A stretch of DNA of 64,000 bases from Massilia glaciei (GTDB lineage Bacteria > Pseudomonadota > Gammaproteobacteria > Burkholderiales > Burkholderiaceae_D). Of the stretch, positions 8,950 to 20,222 are shown in pieces. The DNA lies in contig NZ_PXWF02000202.1 in NCBI RefSeq assembly GCF_003011895.2, forward strand, positions 1-64,000. Reading direction: 5' to 3'. The notes beneath the pieces are model-generated. The model searched no databases and was not told the origin of the DNA. It saw only the letters and a list, made by a program, of their open reading frames with translations. The position numbers were made by a program, and so were the translations under genes. Position 1 is the first letter of the stretch. Each line of letters starts with the position of its first letter.

Positions 8950-9843
8950 TTATACGGGCTCGTATCTATACGGAGGCAATTCCGCCCCACAATTTTTACA
9001 GAAGCGGGCGGTGGCCTCGTGTCCCTCGGTCAGGCATTCCGGACAGGTGCGCGTGGTCGGAGCGCGCCGCCCCATGCGCTGCGAGGTCATCTCGGCGGTG
9101 ACGATGCCGGTCGGCACCGCCAGCACGCCCCAGCCGAGCAACATCATGAACGAGGCGATGGCCTTGCCCACGCCGGTCTGCGGCACGATGTCGCCGTAAC
9201 CGACCGTGGTCATGGTCACCACGGCCCAATACATGGCGATGGGGATGCTGGTGAAACCGCTCTTGGGGCCCTCGACCACGTACATGATGGTGCCCAGGAT
9301 CAGCACCGCCATCAGCACCACCGACAGGAAGATCAGGATCTTGCGCCCGCTCGCGCGCAGCGCCTCGCCCAGCATCATGTACTCGTCCAGATACAAGGTC
9401 AGCTTGAAGATGCGGAAGATGCGCAGCAGGCGCAGGATGCGGACATCGAGCAGCGCGCCCGCCTCGGGCACGAAAAGAGAAAAATACGTCGGCAGGATCG
9501 ACAGCAGGTCGATGATGCCGAAAAAACTGGTGGCGTAGCGCAAGGGGTGGCGCACGCAGACCAGGCGCGCGATGTATTCGGCCGTGAACAACAGCGTGAA
9601 GCCCCATTCGAGGATGTCCATCGTGCGCCCGTGGCGCGCGTCGATCTGGGGCACGCTGCCGGCCAGCACGACCGATATGCTCAACAGGATGGCGATGACG
9701 ATGGCGACGTCGAAGCGCTTCCCGGCCTTGGTGTCGGCCTCGAAAATGATCGTGTAGAGGTGCAGCCGAAAGCCGGACTGGGGCTTGCCGAATTCTTTCG
9801 CCTTCTTTTTGAGGGTGCTGGGAATCGCGCTTGTTCTAGGCAT
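8950..9843 (-). CDS. Voltage-gated-type ion channel with C-terminal zinc ribbon
   Basis: 297 residues from the ATG at 9843. Six membrane segments are present, with an Arg-rich S4-like helix (RILRLLRIFRIFKL) and the potassium filter TMTTVGYGDIVP between S5 and S6, so a tetrameric inner-membrane cation channel, probably for potassium. The last 40 residues contain two CxxC knuckles (CPEC and CKNC), a zinc-ribbon tail on the cytoplasmic side. An in-frame start 16 codons upstream is less likely. It lies upstream of the phasin on the same strand with about 255 bases between them, so separate transcription is likely. Confidence 0.85.
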   Translation of the reverse strand: MPRTSAIPSTLKKKAKEFGKPQSGFRLHLYTIIFEADTKAGKRFDVAIVIAILLSISVVLAGSVPQIDARHGRTMDILEWGFTLLFTAEYIARLVCVRHPLRYATSFFGIIDLLSILPTYFSLFVPEAGALLDVRILRLLRIFRIFKLTLYLDEYMMLGEALRASGRKILIFLSVVLMAVLILGTIMYVVEGPKSGFTSIPIAMYWAVVTMTTVGYGDIVPQTGVGKAIASFMMLLGWGVLAVPTGIVTAEMTSQRMGRRAPTTRTCPECLTEGHEATARFCKNCGAELPPYRYEPV

Positions 9844-10160
9844 GGTGGACGGTGGAAATTGCGGCGCAGCCGGACGTTTGCACAATAACACGCGGCATCG
9901 ACAGCGCGAAGCCCTTGCCCGGCCGGGTGTTCAGGTCGTGCCAGGGCTGGCCACGTGGCGGTCATGGCGCAATCGTCGGTTTCCGCGGTCCATTTTCGAC
10001 GTTTCGACGGCCCAATTGCGCAGCCCGTCGCACATGGCCCGTTGAGCGCGCTTCTCAATGTTGATATTTAAGCATTGATGACAAGCCGCATTCCCCCATG
10101 GCCGCAGGAACCGTCTTGCGCGGCCGGCGCGGGACCGAGGTCTGAGAGGCCGGGCGCTCA
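9844..10160. other. Intergenic region upstream of the ion channel
   Basis: About 320 bases between the channel start and the repeat at 10161. I see no convincing gene or RNA. It should hold the channel promoter on the minus strand, but no boxes stand out. Confidence 0.4.
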
Positions 10161-10317
10161 GAGGCTGAGAGTTTTTCGGGCGTGTCCAAGCAGCCCGCGA
10201 GAAAGCGGCAGATCGAGGCGCAAAGCACAGCCATAGCGGGCTATGGCGAGCATTTGCAACGACGAACTGGCGCTTTCTGGCGTGCTGAGCGGGCATGATC
10301 GAAAGACTCTCAGCCTC
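10161..10317. repeat. Palindromic repeat family A, copy 1, abutting a stop codon
   Basis: A 157-bp element bounded by perfect 12-bp inverted ends (GAGGCTGAGAGT at 10161-10172 and its complement at 10306-10317), flanked on both sides by TCA. The centre has a 7-bp hairpin CCATAGC/GCTATGG (10231-10246). The right-hand TCA is the TGA stop codon of the FMN reductase on the minus strand. A related copy sits at 26186-26498, also at a TGA stop. Confidence 0.75.
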
Positions 10318-10869
10318 TCAGTCGGCGTGCCGCTCGACCCAGGTGGCGAAGGCGTCGATGTATTTTTGCAGGTGGACCGTGGTCGCCTCGTCGATCAACT
10401 CGGCCCCCTCGAACAGCTTGCCCGCGTTGCCGACGTAGGCCTCGGGCTGCTGCATGGTCGGCACGTTGACCGCCATGAGCGACTGGCGCAGATGGTGGTT
10501 GGCGCCAAAGCCGCCCAGCGCGCCCGGCGACACGCTCACAATGCCGCCCGGCTTGCCGCTCCAGACGCTTTTTCCAGGCGGGCGCGAACCGACGTCGACC
10601 GCGTTCTTGAGCACGGCGGGGACCGAGCGGTTGTATTCGGGCGTGCAGAACAGGATGCCGTCGAACTGGCTGATTTTTTCGCGGAATTCGACGTAGGTCG
10701 GTGGCGGCGACGGGTCGTCATCCTGGTTGTACATCTCGAGCTGGCCGATCTCGATGATCTCGAGTTCGAGCGTCGACGGCGCGAGCAGCACCAATGCCTT
10801 GGCCACCTTGCGGGTGAACGACTCCTTGCGCAAACTGCCTACCAGTACCGCGATTTTTCTCGTTGCCAT
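10318..10869 (-). CDS. NADPH-dependent FMN reductase
   Basis: 183 residues, a complete flavodoxin-like fold of the NADPH-dependent FMN reductase/chromate reductase family. The phosphate loop is GSLRKESFTRK (residues 11-21). The conserved TPEYNRSVPAVLKNAVD (about 78-94) and the later SVSPGALGG are diagnostic. Such enzymes reduce FMN, quinones, azo compounds or chromate with NADPH. It is the last gene of a likely operon with marR, an MFS transporter and a small unknown gene, which suggests a role in quinone or xenobiotic stress. Its stop codon abuts a palindromic repeat. Confidence 0.88.
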   Translation of the reverse strand: MATRKIAVLVGSLRKESFTRKVAKALVLLAPSTLELEIIEIGQLEMYNQDDDPSPPPTYVEFREKISQFDGILFCTPEYNRSVPAVLKNAVDVGSRPPGKSVWSGKPGGIVSVSPGALGGFGANHHLRQSLMAVNVPTMQQPEAYVGNAGKLFEGAELIDEATTVHLQKYIDAFATWVERHAD

Positions 10870-10950
10870 GTCGGACCTTTCAGGATGAAGGTCTTCATAG
10901 TAACCATTTTCGCATGCTTATGCGCGCACCATGCGCGCACGCCGGCGCCG

Positions 10951-11259
10951 TCAGATCCTGCCGCGCCGGAACTCGGCCAGGAATTTTTTCGCCTGCGCCG
11001 GTGTCAGCACGTGCACCGGATCGCCATGGTAGGCGTACAAAAACGGCGGGCCGCCCTGGCGGTCGGTCAGCTTGGCCGACAGCAGGAACCTGGTGCCCGC
11101 CGGATAGAGCGCCGGATCAACCATGTTGCGCGAACACTGCACCGACAAGCTCGGCGCGAACGCCTGTCCCGCCATGGGGCGGATGCGCAGCGCGCCGCTG
11201 CGGGCGTCAAGCATCGATTCGACCGCCACTTCGCGGTAGGCGTAAATATCACGTGCCAT
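10951..11259 (-). CDS. Conserved-looking small protein, unknown function
   Basis: 102 residues with no recognised domain and no signal peptide or membrane segment. The sequence has ordinary coding character (AYREVAVESMLDARSGALR, then several aromatic residues) and ends in a basic tail. It starts 3 bases after the MFS stop, so it is almost certainly co-translated with the transporter and belongs to the MarR-controlled operon. Confidence 0.7.
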   Translation of the reverse strand: MARDIYAYREVAVESMLDARSGALRIRPMAGQAFAPSLSVQCSRNMVDPALYPAGTRFLLSAKLTDRQGGPPFLYAYHGDPVHVLTPAQAKKFLAEFRRGRI

Positions 11260-11262
11260 GAT

Positions 11263-12519
11263 TCAAACTTTCACTGGTGGGGCCGGCAGCGGGCGCATCA
11301 CATGCGCCTCGCGGATCGGCAGGTTGACCAAGGCGGCGGCGATGGCGAGCGCGATGTCGGCGTACCACATCCAATTGTAATTGCCAAAGTTGACGAACGC
11401 GAGGCCGCCCAGCCAGGCGCCGAAAAAGCCGCCGATCTGGTGCGACAGCAGCGTCATTCCGAACAGGGTCGACAGGTAGCGCATGCCGAACAATTTGCCG
11501 ACCAGGCCGGCCGTGGGCGGCACCGTGGCCAGCCAGGTGAAGCCGAGCGCCGCCGCGAACACGTAAAAGGTCAGCGCCGTCTTGGGCGCGAGCAGGTAGA
11601 TGACGATCATCACCGCGCGGCTGCCGTACATCAGCGCCAACAGCGACTTCATGCGGTAGCGCGTGCCCAGCGCGCCGGCGGCCAGGCTGCCGGCGATGTT
11701 GAACAAGCCGATCAGCGCCAGCGCGGTCGCCGACACGCCGGCCGACAGGTCGCACAGGGCGACCTCGCCCGGCAGATGGGTCACCAAAAACGCGATGTGG
11801 AAACCGCAGGTGAAGAAGCCCGCGTGCAGGCACAGGTAGCTGCGCTCGCGCATGGCGATCTTGATCTGCGCCCAAAGCCCGATGCCGGGCGGCCCGGCCG
11901 GGCTGGGCGCGGCCACGCCCGCCGCCTTCGGCAGGCCGGCGCCGCGGCGCAGCGGCCATGCGAGCGGAATCGTGAGCAGCGTGGTGGCGGCCATGGTGAA
12001 CATGGCCACGATCCAGCCGGCGCTGCTGATAATGGCTTGCATCAGCGGCGCGAACACGAACTGGCCGAACGAGCCGCCCGCGTTGATGAAGCCCGCCGCG
12101 AACGGGCGCCGCGCCGCCGGCAGGCGCTGCGCCGTGGCGCCGATCAGGATCGAAAAGCTGCCCGCCCCCGCGCCGGCGGCCGAGAGCACGCCCATGGTCA
12201 TGATCAGGCCCCACTGCGAACTGGCGAACGGCGTGAGCGCCATGCCCAGCGCCAGCAGCAGCGCGCCGAGGATGATCACGTGCAGCGCGCCGTATTTGTC
12301 GGCCACCGCGCCAAACACCGGTTGCACCGCGCCCCAGACGAACTGGCCGATCGCCAGCGCGAAACTGATCGAGGCGATGCCCAGGCCGGTCGAGGTGGTA
12401 ATCGGCGACATGAACAAGCCCGTGGTCAGGCGCGCGCCCATGGTGATCATCAAGATCGCGGAGGCCGCGAGGATCAACAGCCACGCGGCGCGCGGCGTCG
12501 TGTCAGGCTGGTTTTGCAT
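11263..12519 (-). CDS. MFS transporter
   Basis: 418 residues with 12 hydrophobic segments. The MFS loop between segments 2 and 3 is visible as GAVADKYGALHVII (about residues 74-87). It lacks an N-terminal extension and matches typical 12-helix inner-membrane transporters. It overlaps marR by 17 bases, so expression is tied to that regulator; in such arrangements the transporter usually exports or imports the compound sensed by MarR. The substrate cannot be inferred. Confidence 0.88.
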   Translation of the reverse strand: MQNQPDTTPRAAWLLILAASAILMITMGARLTTGLFMSPITTSTGLGIASISFALAIGQFVWGAVQPVFGAVADKYGALHVIILGALLLALGMALTPFASSQWGLIMTMGVLSAAGAGAGSFSILIGATAQRLPAARRPFAAGFINAGGSFGQFVFAPLMQAIISSAGWIVAMFTMAATTLLTIPLAWPLRRGAGLPKAAGVAAPSPAGPPGIGLWAQIKIAMRERSYLCLHAGFFTCGFHIAFLVTHLPGEVALCDLSAGVSATALALIGLFNIAGSLAAGALGTRYRMKSLLALMYGSRAVMIVIYLLAPKTALTFYVFAAALGFTWLATVPPTAGLVGKLFGMRYLSTLFGMTLLSHQIGGFFGAWLGGLAFVNFGNYNWMWYADIALAIAAALVNLPIREAHVMRPLPAPPVKV

Positions 12520-12967
12520 GGTGTTGGCCGTCGAGCAGGGGAAGCAGCCGGGTCAGCGTGGCGTCGAGCTGGTGGTGCAGGGCGCGCACCGCATCGCGCC
12601 CGAGCAGCCGTTCGGTTTCGTCCTGGGCCGCGCGCCACGCCACTTTGGCGCTCTTGACCTTGGCCAGCCCGGCCGGGGTGATGGTGACCATGCGCACGCG
12701 CCCGTCGGCGCCCGGGTTGAGCGTCACCCAGCCGGCTTCGATCAGCGGCTTGAGGTTGCGCGTGAGGGTGGTGCGCTCGGTCGCCAGGATGTCGGCCAGC
12801 TCGGCCACCGGCAAGGCGGCGCGCGCCACGTTGGCCAGCAGCGAGTACTGGGTGGTCTTGAGGCCGACCGCGGCCAGGTGCTGGTCGTACACGCGTGACA
12901 TTGTGCGCGTCAATTTGCGCAGCTTGAAGCAGGTGCAGCCCAGCGGGCTTTCGGGAGTTGCGCTCAT
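12503..12967 (-). CDS. MarR-family transcriptional regulator
   Basis: 154 residues from the ATG at 12967. The winged helix-turn-helix is visible: TTQYSLLANVARAALPVAELADIL (quoted in part: VAELADILATERTTLTRN) and the wing with DGRVRMVTITPAG. Helices at both ends form the dimer interface. The short N-terminal CTCFKLRKL carries two Cys that might sense oxidants or electrophiles (inference). It is first in the operon and overlaps the MFS gene by 17 bases. An inverted repeat around its promoter (12989-13026) suggests autorepression. Confidence 0.9.
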   Translation of the reverse strand: MSATPESPLGCTCFKLRKLTRTMSRVYDQHLAAVGLKTTQYSLLANVARAALPVAELADILATERTTLTRNLKPLIEAGWVTLNPGADGRVRMVTITPAGLAKVKSAKVAWRAAQDETERLLGRDAVRALHHQLDATLTRLLPLLDGQHHAKPA

Positions 12968-12988
12968 GGTCGAAACCGAAATAGGTGT

Positions 12989-13026
12989 AACTGCACGGAG
13001 TGAATGAAACGAATTATAGTGCAGTT
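12989..13026 (-). promoter_or_regulatory. marR operon promoter with operator-like inverted repeat
   Basis: Perfect 8-base arms AACTGCAC and GTGCAGTT lie 22 bases apart. Between them, on the minus strand, is a perfect -10 box TATAAT (13013-13018), about 45 bases before the marR start. This arrangement fits a repressor site that covers the promoter. A clear -35 box is not seen. Confidence 0.6.
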
Positions 13027-13126
13027 GCACGCTTTGGCAGGCCCAACGCTTTTTCATTACATATTATTGACAATTAGCAATTATTTACCGGCTATACTTG
13101 ATTTACCTCTTTTTCAAGTCCAGAAA

Positions 13127-16100
13127 ATGTCCAGCCGCCTCCGCACTTGCCGCCTCCTCGTCCTCGCCCCGCCCACCCTGTTCACCCTGCTCACCCTGCT
13201 CACCATGCCGGCATCGGCGGCGACGGTGGCGACGTTCTCCCCGCGCGCGGCGGTGCAGGAGGTGGACCAGGTCAGGGCCAGCTTCAGCGATCCGATGGTG
13301 GGCATGGGCGACACCCGCGCCGGCGCGCCGTTGGAGATCGACTGCGCCCTCGACGGCCACGGACACTGGGTCGACCAGCGCAACTGGGTATGGGATGTGC
13401 GCCCAAAGGCGGACGAGATCAAGCGCGACGCCCTGAGCTGCGTGTTCAATCTCAAAGCCGGGCTGCGCACGCTTGCCGGCAAGCCCGTGCAGGGCGAGCG
13501 GCGCTTCGACTTCAAGCTGCCCGCGCTCAGCGAAGCGCAAACGCTGCGGATCGTCGGCCAGCACCCGCAGCACTGGCAACGAGCCGCCGAGGACCAGACC
13601 TTCTTGTTGCGTTTCAGCCGGCCGCTCAAATCCTTCAAGCCGGCCCTTTTTTGCGATTGGGGCATACAGGCACACGAGAGCGTGGTCGTTCAGGACCGGG
13701 CTGCGACCATGCGGGCCGCGCTCGGCGCTCAGTGGAAAGACCAGCTCGACGCCGACGCGGCGATCCTCGCGGTGCGTTGCCCGCGCCCGCTGCCGAGCGG
13801 CGCGACGATACGGATCGGAATGGATCGCGGCGGCCTCAAACCCGCGCTTGCCAAATTCAAGATACGCCCCGCTTTTGCTGCCACCATCAGTTGCCAGTCC
13901 GTTCCCGCGACCGGCGCGTGCACGCCTTACGAACCGATCGAGCTCATATTCAACGCGGAGGTTTCCGAAACATTCCTGGCGGCCATACGGCTGTCCTCGC
14001 CCGATGGCGCGCGCGCCGGCGCGGCCCGCGTCGGCCACTTCCACGGGCATGGAAGCCCGGTCAGCAAGTTGACATTCGCGGGACCGCATCGCCATGACAC
14101 GCGGTTTTCGATCAGCTATCCGGCGGGCATAGCCGACCGCGAGGGCCGGACCGCGCCACCCTGGGGGCTGCCGGCGGGCGTGCTTACGAGTGCGCACATT
14201 CCGACCGCCACATTCAGCGGACCGTCGTTTGCCGTCGCGCGCGACGCCGACAGTTCCGCCGGATTGCTGTTTACCCACGGGGCGCGCCCGCTCGCCATGC
14301 GTGAACTGCTGGTCGGCGCCGGGAGCGACCAGCAACGGGCCGACCAGGACATGCTGCGCTGGATGCAAGCCTATCAAATGGCGCCTTCCGACCAAGTCCA
14401 CCGCGACGGATCGCTGGCCCACGCGCGCGCTTCGCTGCTGGACGGGTAGGCGGCGCCGCGCGCGCGCGCTGCCCGACGGCCCGGCTGCCGGCCCGGCTGC
14501 CGATGTGTGGAAACCGCGACTGAAGCTGAGCGGCCGCGGCTTGCATTTATTGGAGATGAAAACCGCGGCGCAAGGCGAAGCCGGCGGCCCCTTGTTCAGC
14601 CGGGCCGCGGTACTGGTGACGAACATGGCGGTCCATCTCAAGCTGGCCCGGCAGGGCAGCGTGGCCTGGGTCACGACGCTCGACACCGCCGCGCCGATGG
14701 GCGGCGCCGAGCTGCGCCTGTATGACTGCGGTCAACAAATCGTCTGGCGCGGCAAGACCGATCGCCACGGCATCGCGCGCATAAACGTGGCCCTGCCCGA
14801 ATGCGGGCGCCATGGCGAACGGCACAGCGTTGTTGCCAGGCACCGCGATGCGAAGGGAAACGAGGACGTCTCTTTCAGCCTGAGCACTTGGGCCGACGCG
14901 GCCGACCCGAGGAGGCACGCGATACAGGGCGGGGGCGGCTACCGCCATGGCTACGCAACCGTCCACCGGGCCAATACCGTACTCGATCGCGCCCTGTTCC
15001 GGCCCGGAGAAACGGTGTCGATGCGCCACTTCCTGCGCCAGGAAAGCAAGGACGGCCTTGATTTTGTGCCGAGGGACAAGCTTCCCGGCTTTGTCGTGCT
15101 CTCCCATCTGGGGAGCGATAAGAGATGGAGCATCCCCCTCGTGTGGGACGGGGCGGTTCCGCCGCCGCATCGCGCTTTGCGCTTGCGCCCGATGCCACGC
15201 TCGGCGACTACGCGATCTTGCTGTCCGAGGACCCCGCCAAGCACGACAGGAATGATCAATACAACGGCGGCTTCACCGTGGCCGCTTTCCGGCAGCCGCT
15301 GATGGCCGGGCGGATCGGCGTGGCGCCGGCGCGATTGCCCGTGCTGTCCGGACAGGCGCCGACGATCGAGGCGTCGCTGCGCCACGCCAACGGCGGCGCG
15401 GCGAAAGGCTGGCCGGTGCGCATGCGCGCCACGCTGAACCGCACACCCACACGGGAAAAGACGGAATACGGCTACAAGATAAGCGCGTCGGACTGGTATG
15501 TCGACGCCCCCGACTGGAAGGACCGCAACAGCATCGTGACGCTCGACGAACGCGAGCTGACGCTCAACGCCGGGGGATCCGTCAATCTCGCCTTGCCGTC
15601 GCTGCCGCGCAAGGACTATCCCTACAATCTGCTGCTCGAACTCACTTACGCCGACCCGAACGGGGAACAGCAAATGCTCGGTGAGCAAGCCACGGTGTGG
15701 CCGGCGGCGATTCGGGTCGGTTTGGCAGCACATGGAAAACCGGAGATCGGACGCCCGCTGCTGCTCAAAGCACTCGCGCTCGATACCAAGGGTGCGCGCC
15801 AATCCGGCCAGGCGCTGCGTATTTCGGCGCGCCGCGCCCGGCCCGGCGACGGCCAGCATCGGAACGCGACCACATCGTATGACGCGCTTGGGATCGTCTG
15901 CGAGGGCCGCAGCGATGCCCTCGGCATCCTCGAGTGCCCGTACCGGTTCCACGCGGCGGGAGCGTATGAATTCACCGCGCACACGCAGGACGCCGACGGC
16001 CGGGCCGCGACGGTCGCCGTCGAGACGCGGGTCGGGGCCGGCCCAAGCGCGGGAAAAGACTTGTTCATGCGTGCCGACCGCGCGCTCTACCAAGCGGGCG

Positions 16101-18850
16101 AAACGGCCCGGCTGCGCATCGATGTGCCCTTCGCTAAAGCCAATGCCCTGCTCGCGGTCGAACGCGAGGGCGTCATGGAGACGCGCGTCATCGCGCTTGC
16201 GGGCCCGCGGGCGCAGATCGCGCTGCCGATCCTGCCGGCCTGGGGGCCGAACGTGTTCGTCTCCGTGCTGGCGATCGCACCGCTGACGCAGGCGGCAATG
16301 GCGGACCCCGGCGCCAGGCCCGACCACGCTTGGGGCGCGCTCAACCTCAAGGTGGGCATGCGCCACCGCGCGCTGCGGGTCACACTCAAGAGCGACAAGC
16401 CAGGCTACGCGCCGCGCGAACGCGACAAAGTCCGCATCCATGTGGCCATGCCGGACGGGAAAAAAGTACCGCCCGGAACAACGGTGGCATTCGCTGCGGT
16501 CGACGAGGCCTTGCTGGCCTTGAAGGACAATACATCGTGGCAATTGCTGGCAAGCTTGATCCATGGGCGCTTCTACAACGTCTCGACCCACACGCCCTTG
16601 GCATTGCCGATGGGCCATACGCCGCAGCAGCAGCAACAACGGGCGATCCAGCGCGTGCTCGAATCGATCGCGCGGATTCAAAAAGGCGCACCCGCAGTCC
16701 TTGAGAGCGCGATGTCGTTGAAAAGGTCGGTCATTGTCACCGGGTCCCGGGTCGCCGCGTCGGACGCTTCGGAACCAGTCTTGCCGCCCGCTCCCAAGGA
16801 CCGGGCCCCCGCCCTGCGCGCCCTGCTCGACAATCTTCTGCTGTGGGAGCCCGCGATCGCGCTCGACGGCAACGGCGAGGCAGTCATCGAAGTGCCGCTC
16901 AACGACGCCCTGACCCGATTCCGTCTGGTCGCCGTCGCGAGCGTCGGCAGCAATTACTTCGGCAATGGCAGCATCAACATCGACGTCGCCCAGGACGTGC
17001 AGGTGAGCTCGGGCCTGCCGCCGGTGGTCCATGCCGGCGACCGGCTGCAGGCGATGGTCACCGTGCGCAACGCGGCCAAGCGCGCCCTCACGCTCGACGT
17101 CTCGGCCAGGGCCGAGGGCGTCGCGCCGCTGCCGACACGCAGCATCACGCTCGCGCCGGGCGCGTCGCAAGTGGTCAGGTGGATGGTCGACATTCCGGAG
17201 GGTCGCGCCGCGCTCGCGTGGCAGCTCGGCGCGACCGAGGCCGGCAAACCGGGCAACGGCGACCGGCTCGCGGTCAGCCAGAGCATCGCCCCGGCCACCC
17301 CGGTGACGGTGCAGGCGGCGACCCTTCGCGAGCTCGACGGGGCCTTCGCGATCCCGCTCGCCCTGCCCCGGGACGCCCTCGCCGGCAGCGGTTCGCTCAA
17401 CATCGCGTTCCAGGCCAGCCTGGCCGGAGGCATGCCCGGCGTGCGGCGCTGGTTCGAACGCTACCCCTACCAGTGCCTCGAACAACGCGCCTCGGTCGCA
17501 TTCGGGCTGCCGGACCAAAGCGCCTGGGGCAAGGTCATGGCCGAACTGCCCAAGTACCTGGACGCCGATGGCCTGGCCTCGTACTTCCCGGTGCCGGCGT
17601 CCGGCGGCGCCGACGGCAGCGACACCCTGAGCGCCTACCTGCTCGCGCTATCGCACGAGGCCGGCTGGGCCATCCCCGACACAGAGCGCACACGCATGCT
17701 CGAAGGCCTGGCAGCGTTCGCGCAATCGAAGATCAAACGCGCGCACTGGGCGCCGCGCGACGACAGCACGGCGCGCAGGCTGGCCGCCGTGGCGGTGCTG
17801 TCCCGGCACGCGCGGGCGAGCGCGGCGATGGTGGCCGGCGTCCGAATCGACCCCGACGAATGGACCGTCGCCATGCTCACCGATTGGCTCAATGTGCTGC
17901 GCCGTGTCGAAGGCATCCCCAACGCGCGCGCCTTGCAGGAACAGGCCGAAAACCAGCTGCGCGCGCGCCTGGGCTTCCAGGGCACGCGCACGGTGTTCTC
18001 GAGCGAAAAGCGCGATCACTGGTGGTGGTTGATGGGCAATGGCGACGTCGACGCGGCGCGCCTGCTGCTGGCCGTGCGCGACCTGCCCCCGTGGCGCGAC
18101 GATTTGCCGCGCATCGCCGGCGGCCTGCTCGGGCGCCAGCAAGGCGGCGCCTGGAGCAGCACCGTGGCCAATGTCTGGGGCACGCTGGCGATCAAGCAGT
18201 TCGCCGGCCAATTCGAAGCGGCCGCGGTCACCGGCCGCACCGGGGTCACGCTCGCATCGTCCCAATCGCCGCCCAAGGCGGTGCAATGGGACGCGGGCCA
18301 GCCGGCCCCCATGACGCTGCCATTGGCGCAAGGCCCGTTCGAGCTGCGCCTGGCCCATGCCGGCGGCGGCAAGCCCTGGGTCACGGTCCAGGCGCTGGCG
18401 GCCGTGCCTTTGCTCGCGCCGCAGTCGGCCGGCTACCGGATCGAAAAATCGATGACCCCGGTACAGCAGAGGGTGCCGGGGCGGATCAGCGTCGGCGACC
18501 TCTGGCGCGTCAGCGTCGATGTCGACGCGCAGGCCGACATGACCTGGGTCGTGCTCGACGACCCGGTGCCGGCCGGCGCCAGCATCATGGGCTCGGGCCT
18601 GGGGCGCGACGCGGCCGGCGCGACCAAAGGTGAACAGAGCGGCGGGCCCCGGCCCGCCTACGAGGAACGCAACTTCACGCGCTACCGCAGCTATTACCGG
18701 CACATCCCGCGCGGCCGCTTCAGCCAGCGGTACACGATCCGCATCAACAACGCGGGCACGTTTGTGCTGCCGCCGACGCGGGTCGAGGCGATGTACGCGC
18801 CCGACGTGTTCGGGGCGATCCCGAACGCGCCGCTGCAAATCAACGAATAA
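13127..18850 (+). pseudogene. Alpha-2-macroglobulin family protein, two frameshifts
   Basis: About 1,900 codons in three consecutive frames. 13127-14449 encodes a signal peptide ending ASAA and the N-terminal domains. The reading then moves +1 near the TAG at 14447, beside a CG-rich run. It moves -1 at the GGGG near 15149-15156. From there to 18850 it is open and includes the thioester motif CLEQ (17474-17485) and the complement-like C-terminus. Bacterial alpha-2-macroglobulins are periplasmic protease traps working with penicillin-binding protein 1C in peptidoglycan repair; no pbpC is adjacent. Apart from the two lesions the coding sequence looks intact, so sequencing error or recent inactivation is likely. 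The SVIVTGSRV stretch before the bait-like region is unusual. Confidence 0.85.
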
Positions 18851-18897
18851 GGGTTGCGCAGGCCAAGGCGCCCACAAGATATTGCAGTGCAGTATAA

Positions 18898-20211
<1,314 letters not shown>

Positions 20212-20222
20212 TCGTGGAACGA

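Noticed and set aside
10243-12657. Long open frame of about 800 codons on the plus strand
   Set aside because: It is the antisense of the FMN reductase, small unknown and MFS genes. Its translation is Arg/His/Gln-rich without any domain, as expected from a GC-rich shadow frame.
16722-16750. SVIVTGSRV in the macroglobulin protein, similar to a TonB-receptor plug motif
   Set aside because: The surrounding sequence is clearly alpha-2-macroglobulin, with no plug or barrel; a short chance or linker similarity is more likely.
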